Assembly: GCA_021397845.1 (NCBI GenBank)
Contig: CM038044.1
Location: forward strand, 101,926,942-101,990,941
DNA: 64,000 nt
From: Areca catechu
Lineage: Eukaryota > Streptophyta > Magnoliopsida > Arecales > Arecaceae
Reading direction: 5' to 3'
The notes beneath the pieces are model-generated. The model saw nothing but the letters and a program-made list of their open reading frames with translations. It searched no databases and had not been told where the DNA came from. The position numbers were made by a program, and so were the translations under genes. Shown here one piece after another: positions 54,228 through 63,829 of this stretch; position 1 is the stretch's first letter, and every line of letters begins with the position of its first letter.

Positions 54228-55664
54228 TGATGTGGTGATGGCGGACACGAAGAAACCTGGGGTTATTCCGAAATGGGAAAAAAAAATCTAAAGCAAATAA
54301 GGATCGTGGAAGGGCTAAGAAGCCTCCCGGGACTAGGATAGGATGACCCCGAAAATCCTAAAACAGTCAGACTCTTTTGATTTTCAATTTTCTTGATGGG
54401 ATGACGAAGAAAAGATGGAAATATGGAGGGGGAACGAGAATGAAACTCGAACCTAGGATGTAGATCCGATGGGAAACAGAGAGAAGGAGGGGAAAAGGGT
54501 ACCTAGGGCTTCGAGCCCCACGTCAGCTGTTTGGCAGCGAAGACCTTATTTGGGATCACATCCTGCCATCATGCACGGAGGCGCTGATGACTTGGAGATC
54601 ACACCCTGCCATCATGCACGGCGACACTGATGACTTGGAGTGGCTTCATGCTCCTCGACGCTCTCACTAGAGCGAAGGCATTGGGGCCTCATACCCCTCA
54701 ACGTCCCGAAGGACGAAGACAAACGGGCCTCAGCCCACTCCAAACGGAGACAGAACCAACAACTCTTTCAAAAATTCAATTTCATTAACTACTTTATTAC
54801 AAGAAAAGTATGGGTATTTATAAATGCCTATATCCCTTTTGAAATTCAAAAAATAAAATCCCCTGAAATCCTCCATTGATTTTGAAATCAAATTCAAAAT
54901 CAAAATCCCAAATTTCCCAAATTACATTCATTAAAAAAATACCAAATAAATCCTGTTTATTTGAATTTTGAAATCCCCTTCGCTCTGAAAGTCATGCTGC
55001 CCTGAAAATCATGCTGCTTTGAAAATTGTGCAGCTCCAAAAAAGCGTGCAGAATAGCTTCTCCTTAGGGTGCTTTGAGAAGTGTGCCAAATTTCTTCTCG
55101 GTAGAGCAACAGGGGAAAAAACTCGATCTCCAGTTGATCGGGGGCCAGCGGGCGGCGGGCGGTGGCCAGGCGGTGGACGGTGGCGGCGGGCGACGGTGCA
55201 GGGGTGGCACGGTTGCATGGCACGCACGAGCGTGCCATTCGGTCTTCCCACGGGCGTGGGGCTCAGAAACGCCGGCGGGGCGGCGGTGTGGCGGACGGGT
55301 GGTGGCGGCGGCTGTGTGGGTGATGGTTGGACTTCCTAAGGCCGTCCCTTCGACTTCCATGGGCGGGGGTGGCGGATGCCGGGTTTCCGGCGAGGGCAGG
55401 ACCGCGGGCACCAGCGGGCGGACCGGCGGGGGCGGCCGGGAGTGGGGTAGCCCAGATGGGGGAAGGGGGGGAATGGCGGCTAGGTTTTGAAAAAAAATTG
55501 TTTACGGGATGAAAGGTTGAAGAAGGGTTTAGCCGGGATAACTTGGGGATAAACTTGGTATAAAACAAGAATAAAGGGAATAAGTGGAATAGCAGGGTTA
55601 AAAAAAATAAGAAAAACTAAAAAAAATTAAAAGAAAACCCAGATGGGTTTTGGGTCCCCCATCA
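54228..55664 (-). mobile_element. MIN-1 5' LTR (1437 bp)
   Basis: TGATGTGGTGATGG to TCCCCCATCA. On the minus strand it has a TATA-like GCATTTATAAATACCC near 54820, then CTTGTAATAAAG and AATGAAATTGAA, in the order seen in the NAG-1, NAG-2 and solo LTRs. Confidence 0.92.
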
Positions 55665-55669
55665 TTCAA

Positions 55670-56435
55670 TCTTGAGAAGGTGTCCTAGAGCTGGGCTCGG
55701 GAACGATGGTTGCTGAGAGCTGCTTGGCTCGAAGTTTCCTTGGCCGGAGATCTGAGCTCTGGTCTTGAGAAGGTGTCCTAGAGCTGGGCTCGAGGATGAT
55801 GGTTGCTGAGAGCTGCTTGACTTGAAGTTCCCTTGGCCGGAGATCTGAGCTCCGGTCTTGGGAAGGTGTCCTGGAGCTGGGCTTGGGGATGATGGTTACT
55901 GAGAGCTGCTTGGCTCGAAGTTCCGTTGGCCGGAGATCTGAGCTTCGGTCTTGAGAAGGTGTCCTGGAGTTGGGCTCGGGGACGATGGTTGCTGAGAGCT
56001 GCTTGGTTCGAAGTTCCTCTGGCATCCTGGAGCTGGGCTCGGGGATGCTTGGAGTTGGAGAGCTATGTGGCTTGAAGTTCCTCTGGCATCCTGGAGCTGG
56101 GCTCGGGGGCGCTGGGAAGTGGGAGCTACGTGGCTTCGAGATTCTTTGACATCCTGGAGCTGGGCTCGGGGATGCTTGGAGTTGGAGAGCTACGTGGCTC
56201 GAAGTTCCTCTAGCATCCTGGAGCTGGGCTTAGGGGCACTGGGAAGTGGGAGCTATGTGGCTCGGAGATTCTTTGACGTCCTGGAGCTGGGCTCGGGGAT
56301 GCTTGGAGTTGGAGAGCTACATGACTCGAAGTTCCTCTAGCATCCTGGAGCTGGACTCGGGGGTGCTGGGAAGTGGGAGCTACGTGGCTCGGAGATTCTT
56401 TGACGTCCTGGAGCTAGGCTCGGGGATGCCATTGG
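55670..56435. repeat. TAT-2 spacer tandem array, right part
   Basis: About four 92-bp units as on the left, then from about 56010 a second, alternating repeat: GAGCTGGGCTCGGGGATGCT with GGAGTTGGAGAGCTAC, alternating with GCTGGGAAGTGGGAGCTA, for about 3.5 double units of roughly 124 bp. Confidence 0.92.
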
Positions 56436-56507
56436 CATTCTCCTGCAAGACAGACAAACACTTGCACGGGAAAAAACCATTGCTATTCATTGTTGGGAAA
56501 TCTTACA

Positions 56508-57737
56508 TCATTGATAGTATTTCCACAAGTTGCGGGCATTCCATGTTTTGGGGAACCTGACGCCGTTGAGATCTTCGAGGTAGTAGGCCCCTTGCAAGAG
56601 GGCTTCAGCCACTTTGTAGGGGCCCTCCCAGTTCGGGGAGAGCTTGCCGCACTCCCTAGGCTGGGACGCCTCCGCCCGCCGCAGCACCAAGTCTCCGGGC
56701 TTGAAAGCTTTTGTCTGGATGCGGGCATTGTAGTATCGGGCTACTCTTTGTCGGTAGGCCGCCATTCGTATGAGGGCTTTGTCCCTTGCTTCCTTGAGGA
56801 GATCCAGGTTGAGTAGGAGGTGCGCCGAGTTTCGTGCTTCATCATACTGCTGCACCTGCAATGTAAGAACGCCGAGCTCGATGGGGATGACTGCTTCGAC
56901 ATCGAAGACGAGGCTGAAGGGCGTTTCATTGGTCGCCGTCTTGGATGTTGTGTGGTAGGCCCACAAGATGCTCGGGAGCTCTTCTATCCACATGCCCTTA
57001 GCTTGGTCCAGCCTGGTTCGGAGTCCTTGCAGGATGGTCCGGTTGGTCACCTCGGCCTCCTTGTTTGTTTAGGGGTGAGCTACCGAGGTGAATCGGTGTT
57101 GGATGTCATGGGCTGCGCAGAACCCTTCGAACTCGCGGTTGTCAAACTGTCGCACATTGTCGATGATGATGCAACGGGGGAGTCCGAAGCAGCAGATGAT
57201 CGACTTCCAAAAGAACTAGCAGACATTTGCTTTCATGCTCCGAGCTAGCAGCTCTGCTTCGACCTACTTGGTGAAGTAGTCGATTGCCACTAGCAGGAAC
57301 TTTCTCTGCCCTGATGCTGGGGAGAACGGTCCCAAGATGTCCATCCCCCACTGGGCAAAGGACCAAGGGGCTGAGAGCTGGGAGATCGGCGCTGCCGACT
57401 GACGATGGATGTTAGCATGGTGCTGGCATTTATCGCACCTCTTGACGAAGTCGGCTGTGTCCTCCCTCATGGTCTCCCAAAAGTATCCCTGGCGGAGAGC
57501 TTTGTAAGCCAGTGTCCTCCCTCCTACGTGATTCCCGTAGAGGCCTTCGTGTATCTCTTGGAGCACAAAGGTTGCCTTGGCGGGCCTGAGGCATCTCAAG
57601 AGTGGGTAAGTGTAAGATCGGTGGTAGAGTTGGCCCTCCATCAGGATGAACCGAGAGGCCTTCTTCCTAACGAGGGCAGCTTCCGCGCTATCTTTTGGCA
57701 GGGTGCCGTCAGTGATATACTGGATGTACTTGTCCAT
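56508..57737 (-). pseudogene. TAT-2 integrase
   Basis: It inserts element DNA into chromosomes. In order: zinc-binding region (EIHEGLYGNHVGGRTLAYKA, FVKRCDKCQHHANIHRQ), core with GMDILGPFSPASGQ (first Asp), CIIIDNVRQFDNREFEG (second Asp) and NKEAEVTNRTILQGLRTRLD (Glu), then C-terminal GDLVLRRAEASQ and LSPNWEGPYKVAEAL. In-frame stops lie at 57264-57266 (TAG where the family has Trp, after DYFTK), 57069-57071 (TAA where it has Gln) and one between. Apart from these the frame is kept. No chromodomain, as expected for Tat. Confidence 0.92.
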
Positions 57738-58500
57738 CTAGCTCGGCTCGGGGGTGACTTGATGTACCTCCGTCGGGTTCTCATAGCTGGGACTTTCAAG
57801 GTGCTCGATGTAGGCACGTCCCGGTGACGAGTCCGGTAGGGTCGCGAGTCTGGACAGCGTGTCCGCGCGTGCATTCTCTCCTCGAGGGATGTGGAAAATG
57901 CTAAAGCGCTGGAGGCTTGCCATGCTCGCGTGGACTTGCTCTAGATACTTCATCATCTAGGCATCCCTTGCTTCATATTCCCCGGATACTTGCTCGGCAA
58001 CCAGTTCGGAGTCGATGAAGACTTTCAAGTCTTGTACACCCAGCTCGCGGGAGACTCTTAGGCCCACGAGGAGTGCCTCGTACTCCGCCTGGTTATTGGT
58101 AGCGGCGAACTTGAAATGGAGGGTGCATTCCGCCACAATCCCATCGGCATTGGTCAGGATGAGGCCTGCTCCGCTCTCGCCGGAATTGGATGCTCTATCT
58201 ACGTGAAGAATCCAGGGCTCTTCTCCTGCCTCGGGCTCCGTTGCTGTCTGCTCTGGCTCCTCAGCGAACCCGGTGCACTCAACCATGAAGTCGGCCAGGA
58301 CTTGAGCCTTTTGGGATGACCTCGGGCGGTACGCTATGTCGAATTCGCTGAGCAGCAGGGACCACTTAGCCAACCTCCCAGATGTCTCGAGTCAGGTGAG
58401 GATGGTCCTCAGTGGCTGGTGCGTCACCACCACTATTGGGTGTGCTTGGAAATAGGGTATGAGGCGCTTAGCAGACATTATTAGTACAAAAATGAGTTTT
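57738..58500 (-). pseudogene. TAT-2 RNase H end and second RNase H
   Basis: The end of the first RNase H reads LAKWSLLLSEFDIAYRPR and QVLADFMVE. A second RNase H follows (WILHVDRASNSGESGAGLIL, NQAEYEALLVGLRVSRELGV, VFIDSELVAEQVSGEYEARD), and after a TAG (57957-57959) SIFHIPRGENARADTLSRLA. In the family the first motif is usually DGSSN, so the Arg here may be a change near the active site. A tandem RNase H pair distinguishes Tat/Ogre from other gypsy elements. Confidence 0.9.
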
Positions 58501-60613
58501 TAGGAGCGAGTATACCTGATCTCCGCATCGTAGAGGATCTTGCTGGTATAGTACACTAGCTTCTGAGATTTGTCCTTGCCTGTGTGGACGAGAACTAAGC
58601 TGACAGCTCCCGGTGTCACTGCCAGGTACAGTAGGAGCTCCTCCCCCTCTTCCAACCTAGAGAGCAACGGAGGGGAGGTGAGGAAGTTCTTCAGCTCCTC
58701 GAAGGCTATCCTGCACTCCTCGGTCCAGGTGAAGTCGTGCATCTTGCGCAACGCCTTGAAGAATGGCTGGCAACGGTTGACCGACCTCGAGATGAATCTA
58801 CTGAGGGTGGCGACGCGTCCGGTCAGGTGCTGGACCTGCTTCTTGGAGGTCGGATGCTCCATATCGATGATGGCCTGCACCTTCTCCAGGTTTGCCTTAA
58901 TGCCCCTTTGGGTGACCATGAAGCCGAGGAATTTCCTACGGCCACCCCAAAGGCGCACTTTGTCGGGTTCAACTTCATCTGATGCTGCCGTAAGTTATGG
59001 AAGGACTTGGTGAGGTCGGCTACATGGCTCGAGCCCGGCTTGCTCATGACGAGCATGTCATCCATATACACTTGCATGTTGCGGCCAATTTGGTCCTTGA
59101 AGACCTTGCTGACCAGGTGCTGATAGGTGGCCCCCGCATTCTTCAAGCCAAAGGGCATCATCTTGTAGCAGTATGTCCCCTGGTCGGTGATGAAGGCAGT
59201 GTGTTCCTTATCCTCCGGATGCATGCAGATTTGATTGTATCCTGAGAACGCATCCATGAAGGAGAGCAGCTGGTGGCCCGAGGTGGCATCCACCAGCTGG
59301 TCGATCTTCGGGAGAGGAAAGCTGTCCTTCGGGCAGGCTTTATTGAGGTCAATGTAGTCTACATAGATCCTTCACTTGCCATTACTCTTCTTGACCATCA
59401 CCACATTCGCCAGCCAGCTCGGATACTGGACCTCTCGAATGAAACTAGCAGCCAGGAGTTTATCTACCTCTTCTTTGATGGCTGCCTGTCTCTCTGGGGC
59501 AAAACTTCTCTTTTTTTGCCGAACTGGCCTGTGCTTTGAGTCGATACTCAATTTATGAGTAATGATGTCAGGGGGAATACCTGGCATATCCGTCGTCATC
59601 CAAGTGAACATGTCCATATTCGCTCGCAGGAATCCCAGCAACTGGGACCTCTCCTCCTCGGGTAGCTGGGCTCTAATCTGCACCATCTTTGCGGGGTCGT
59701 CTCCGAGCGGATAGGGAAGTAGATGCTCGACCGAGCCTCCTCTGGTGTCTTGGGCCCTTTGGTCGAGGTCATCCGTGCTGGGGTCGTCCTGAAGGACCTT
59801 GGCCCTAGGGAGAGTTTGGAAGCAATGCTGCACAGATTGGGGCGCTCCTCTCATCTCCCCGATAACGTAGGGAGTTGGGAATTGCACAAGTAGCCTCTTG
59901 GTGGAGACAACGGCGTCAAGCAAGTTGAGCCTGGGTCGACTCAATATCACGTTGTAGGCGGAAGGAAGCCTCATAATGGTGAAGGTCATCATGATGGTGT
60001 TCTGCTGAGATGTGGTTCCGGCAGTGACCGGGAGAGTGATTTCTCCTTCTACTTCCACGGAATCGCCCGTGAAACCGATAAGGGGTGTGTGCACGGGCCT
60101 AAGCTGATTGGGGGAGAGATTCATTCTGGAGAAGGCATCATAAAAAAGCACGTCTGTGGAGCTTCCACTATCAACCATGATGCGCTTTACAGAGTGCTTC
60201 ACGATCGTCATTTCGATGACCATGGCATCATTATTTATCTTTTTTTCCCCGTCTTCCCTCTCCCTCATAAAGGGGAGTACATTTTTAGAGTTCCTTGCCC
60301 CCCGGGCCTTCTTGGACATGCGCGCCGCTCTCCAGGAGATCATGCCCATCAGCTTCTCGGTAGGACGGTTGTCGATGGCTGGAGCTGGCAGGAGAGCGAC
60401 GAGCGCCTGGGACTCCACTTGAGGTCTGCCCCCCACAAACCTCTTGAGGTAGCCTCTCTTGATGAGTTTCTCAATCTCCCATTTGAGGTTGCAGCATTCC
60501 TCGGTGTTGTGGCCGTGGTCACGGTAGAAGTGGCAGTACTTCATCTTGTCATGGCCAGTGAAAGGCTTCAACGGAGGTGGGTGCCTCAAGTAGTCCTCGC
60601 CCTCGATCTCCAT
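58500..60613 (-). pseudogene. TAT-2 protease, reverse transcriptase, first RNase H
   Basis: At the start a zinc-knuckle-like CHFYRDHGHNTEEC ends gag, then the protease (VKRIMVDSGSSTDVLF, LIGFTGDSVEVEGEITLPV, YNVILSRPRLN). RT: EVDKLLAASFIREVQYPSWL, TGA 59372-59374 (where the family has Trp), then FMDAFSGYNQICM, MPFGLKNAGATYQ and the catalytic VYMDDMLVMS. A frameshift near 58940 leads to FLGFMVTQRGIKANLEKVQ and RNase H (LLLYLAVTPGAVSLVLVH). The YMDD box is intact. Confidence 0.92.
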
Positions 60614-61940
60614 AAGGATTTTCGTCCTCGGGGAGAGGAGAGGGGTGTAGCTTTCCTCAAGAACAGGAGTCCCCCTCGGTCTTGGCCGGTCCCTTGGGAG
60701 CTCTGATCCTGGGGTGCTGGCTTCCGGGCCCCGGACACTTCAGTAGGGGCCGTCTTCTTCAGGGATCCTGCATCGAGCTCCCGCCTCATAGGGTCCGCCT
60801 CCTCGGCACGGATGTACTTTTGGACCCGGATAAGGAGCTCGGTGTAGGTCTTGGGGGGCTTCTTATCTAGTGAGTAGGTCAGGCGGGAGGTCCTAAGCCC
60901 TCGCTTCAGTGCCAGCATAGCCACTGGCTCTTCAAGATTGTAGATCTCCAACACGGTGGCCTTGAAGCGGGCCACGTAGTCTCGTAGGGGCTCGTGATCC
61001 TGCTGCCGGATGGAGAAGAGGCTGTCTGCCTCCCGTGGCAACTTCCTGCAAGCATCGAAGTGAGCCATGAACTTCTGTCCTAGCTGGGCAAAGGAGGTGA
61101 TGCTCTCCGGCTCCAGACGGGTGAACCACACCCGGGCTGCCTTCCGGAGGGTAGCAGGGAAAGTGATGCAGAGGAGAGTGTCGGTGGCCCCCTGGACCCT
61201 CATGAGAGTCTGGTAGCTTTCCAGGTGGTCCAGGGGGTAGGTGGTTCCATCATAAGGATCCACCAGCGGCATCCGAAACTGGTGCGGGATCGACTCCGTT
61301 TGGATTTCTTGGGAAAATGGGGGATGGGCATCGTAGTCCGCTGGCTCACTAGCGGAGCCTGGCATGCTGGCAAACCGACGGGCTAACTTTGCCAGCTTGC
61401 ATTCATGTTCCTCCAGGCGCCTGCCCGTCGCGCGCCTGGCGGCTTCATCAGTGGACCCCTCCGTCGAAGGAGACGGAGAAGGTGACATGGATGCATGGCA
61501 CCCATGGTGGAGGGTCTTACTTTTCTTGCCTCGGTGGGGTCTGGGCACCTCCCGTCCGAGGTTTGGTGAGCGGCTCACTCCGTCGGCAGAGCTAGCTCGT
61601 TGTCTTTTCGCCGGAGCTTGGTGGCTGCCCCAGTTATCAGTGGTGGCCCGTGGCTGCGATGGCCTTCATTGGAAGGAGAACAGACTATCGTGGGGGGCTG
61701 CGGCATGGGCCACCGGGGTCCCTGGCTACTGGTGGGTAGCCACAGACCGGTGCTGGTGCTTAAGCTAGTGCACGCCATGGCAAGAACTTGTATCTGTTGG
61801 GCAAGTGCGACCAGCTGGGCTTCTGGTGGAGGTGGCTGGACTGGAGCGGGGGGCTCCACTTCTTGGCAGTGCGGGTTCTCCCGGGAGGGGGGGTCTCCCG
61901 CATGACTGATGGAAGCCTCCCTTTCTCTTGTCATTACCAT
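60586..61940 (-). pseudogene. TAT-2 gag
   Basis: The likely start is ATG 61940 (MVMTREREASISHAG), about 50 bases from the primer-binding site. A frameshift near 61580 leads into the capsid region: RMPLVDPYDGTTYPLDHLES, TFPATLRKAARVWFTRLEPE, SFAQLGQKFMAHF, SLFSIRQQDHEPLRDYVARF and a Lys/Arg-rich linker. A second frame change near 60620 joins the zinc-knuckle part. These are Tat-family capsid motifs. Confidence 0.88.
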
Positions 61941-61989
61941 CCTTCCACGTGGCTTGTTTATAGAGAAATGGAGGGCTTACTCGATCCCC

Positions 61990-62007
61990 ACTTCCTGGCG
62001 TGCCAAT
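61990..62007 (-). other. TAT-2 primer-binding site region
   Basis: Minus strand, next to the LTR end at 62008: TGGCACGCCAGGAAG follows a three-base gap. It begins with TGG, as needed to pair with a tRNA 3' CCA, but differs from the initiator tRNA-Met site of the other elements. I do not assign the tRNA. Confidence 0.65.
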
Positions 62008-63621
62008 CTATCACCGCCAAGACCGTCGTAGCCCATAGCTGCTGCATCGAAGTGCGCTCCTCTCGCTGCCTGGCGGTCCTCTATTCCTGGACCTGCGAAA
62101 CAGGGGTTAGTGACCCAGGCTGGGGTTTCCGGTGGGGGCACTCCAACGGTCAAGTTAGTGACAATCTAGGGGAACAGATCCTCCTGGTCGGGCCCCTCTT
62201 GATGGACTCCACACTAGGAGGAGTGAAAGATGTGTTGGAGAAGGAGAAAAGCAGTAGGGAGATAGTGATAGCGAGGACAGAGGGGTTCTCTGTTCCTCCG
62301 CTTCTCCTTGTTTTCCTGTGACTTTCCCTCGACCGTGGTGTTGGTGGTAGCGCTTCACTCTCTTGGATGAGCTTGTGCGTGTGTTGGTGGTAGACTGTAG
62401 TTCTTTCCTACTGGTGTATTTTTTTGTTATTGTTACCTCCCCCCTTTCTGGGGGTGCCGATTGTTCTTTGTAGTTGAAAACTGGCCATTGGGAGTCTGCC
62501 TCAGGATCCTCACTGGGTTGGTAGGTGCATGGGGCAGGATTCCGTGCCGTGGACGGGACGCCTTTCCTGATAGGTGGTAGGGGAAGCTCCCATTCCTTCT
62601 GACATCCCCTCTGGTTGCTCCATTTCGGGAAGTTTGGTAGAGCCTCGATCTAGGGGCTGCCGTCCTAGGGGTGCGTGCTCTCTGGCTGGCCCATCCCCTG
62701 AAAGTACGGTCGGACAGGTAATTATGACAGCATGGGGGGTGCCGTTCCGTGGTCCTTGGGCTACTCACTGGTGTCCTGGGATGGCAGGGTTTGCTTTGGT
62801 CTGGGCGCTCCGAGCTCGTGCGATCACCTCGGTGGAGGGAAGAGTGCGGGCCCGGTCCAGAGGGTGCACGCTCGGAGAGGCTCCACATCGGCGGGCGAGC
62901 TCTTGGCTCGACTTCGATCGCATGGCACTAGCCTCTGAGGGTCTCGCTCTGGAGGGCGGAGGATGGACCCGGTCCAGAGGGCGCGCGCTCGGAGAGGCTC
63001 CACATCGACGGGCGAGCTCTTGGCTCGACCTCGTTCGTAGGGCACTAGCCTCCGAGGGTCTCGCTCTGGAGGGCGGAGGATGGACCCGGTCCAGAGGGCG
63101 CACACTCGGAGAGGCTCCACATCGGTGGGCGAGCTCTTGGCTCGACCTCGACCGCAGGGCACTAGCCTCCGAGGGTCTCGCTCTGGAGGGCAGTGGATAG
63201 ACCCGGTCCAGAGGGCGCGCGCTCGGAGAGGCTCCACATCGGCGGGCAAGCTCTTGGCTCGACCTCGATCGCAGGGCACTAGCCTCCGAGGGTCTCGCTC
63301 TGGAGGGCGGGGGATGGACCCGGTCCAGAGGGCGCGTGCTCGGAGAGGCTCCACATCGACGGGCGAGCTCTTGGATCGACCTCGATCGTAGGGCACTAGC
63401 CTCCGAGTGTCTCGCTCTGGAGGGTGGAGGATGGCTCCGACCTAGGCGTCAAGCTCATGAGCTCGACCTGGCGGAGGACTGAGCTCGACTTGCTATCTTG
63501 GGGAAGCTCAGCTCAGCTCGGCAAGGTGCTCCGAACTGAGGCGTCGCCTTGGCGCCCGCCGTGGTGGCATCTCTTGACATGGCACCCATCAGCTACCCAC
63601 GTCAGCAGTCTCGCCACATCA
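62008..63621 (-). mobile_element. TAT-2 5' LTR (1614 bp)
   Basis: TATCACCGCC (TG changed to TA) to GCCACATCA. It aligns with 47814-48961 but is 466 bp longer, which is four extra copies of the 117-bp unit within two bases. Confidence 0.93.
62840..63430. repeat. 117-bp tandem repeat, five copies
   Basis: GGAGAGGCTCCACATC recurs at 62874, 62991, 63108, 63225 and 63342, exactly 117 bases apart. As 117 is divisible by three, open frames run across all copies on both strands (plus 62574-63200, minus 62824-63396); they are by-products of the repeat. Confidence 0.97.
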
Positions 63622-63626
63622 CTAGG

Positions 63627-63829
63627 TTTCAGTGGATCTTGTGGTGGTAATTAGGCTTTAGTGCACCCTTTTTATGGTAATAAGATTTCAGTGGACCCTT
63701 TAAGTTTCGATGGACACTTAGGATTTCAGTAAACCCTTTGGAAATTTAGTGGACCATTTAGGGTTTTAGTGGACCCCTATACATCATTGAAAGTACATTT
63801 ATAGATTTTTGGCAATCCAAGTCTACTGA
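63627..63829. repeat. degenerate short repeats in TAT-1 spacer
   Basis: Phrases like TTTCAGTGGACCCTTT (also TTTCAGTGGATC, TTTAGTGGACCA) recur about seven times at 20-40 base intervals. No gene. Confidence 0.7.

Larger units (their letters stand above)
52336..55664 (-). mobile_element. MIN-1: LTR element with an 83-bp interior, TSD TTCGG/TTCAA
   Basis: Two LTRs (52336-54144 and 54228-55664) enclose only 54145-54227. The flanks are TTCGG (52331-52335) and TTCAA (55665-55669). Removing the element restores the TAT-2 array unit CTTCGGTCTTGAGAAGG, except for GG to AA, which confirms the insertion site. The interior has the primer-binding site and nothing coding, so it depends fully on other elements. 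Confidence 0.9.
47814..63621 (-). mobile_element. TAT-2: Tat-type Ty3/gypsy element, TSD CCAGG/CTAGG
   Basis: 3' LTR 47814-48961 and 5' LTR 62008-63621 with flanks CCAGG (47809-47813) and CTAGG (63622-63626), a TSD with one C-to-T change. On the minus strand: PBS, gag, protease, RT, RNase H, second RNase H, integrase, tandem-repeat spacer holding MIN-1, then an antisense spliced gene next to the 3' LTR. The second RNase H and the antisense gene mark the Tat lineage. Many stops and several frameshifts. GC content is clearly higher than in the copia and NAG elements. Confidence 0.93.

Noticed and set aside
56820..58319. Plus-strand ORFs of 60-142 codons
   Set aside because: They are on the strand opposite to clear TAT-2 integrase and RNase H coding sequence, whose GC-rich codons leave the other strand open.
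62574..63396. Long overlapping ORFs on both strands (about 190-208 codons) that look like Arg/Ser-rich proteins
   Set aside because: They follow a 117-bp tandem repeat whose length is divisible by three, so open frames arise on both strands. They lie inside an LTR.
62840..63430. Regularly spaced repeats considered as a CRISPR array
   Set aside because: The 117-bp units are directly adjacent with no unique spacers, there are no cas genes, and the setting is a plant retrotransposon.
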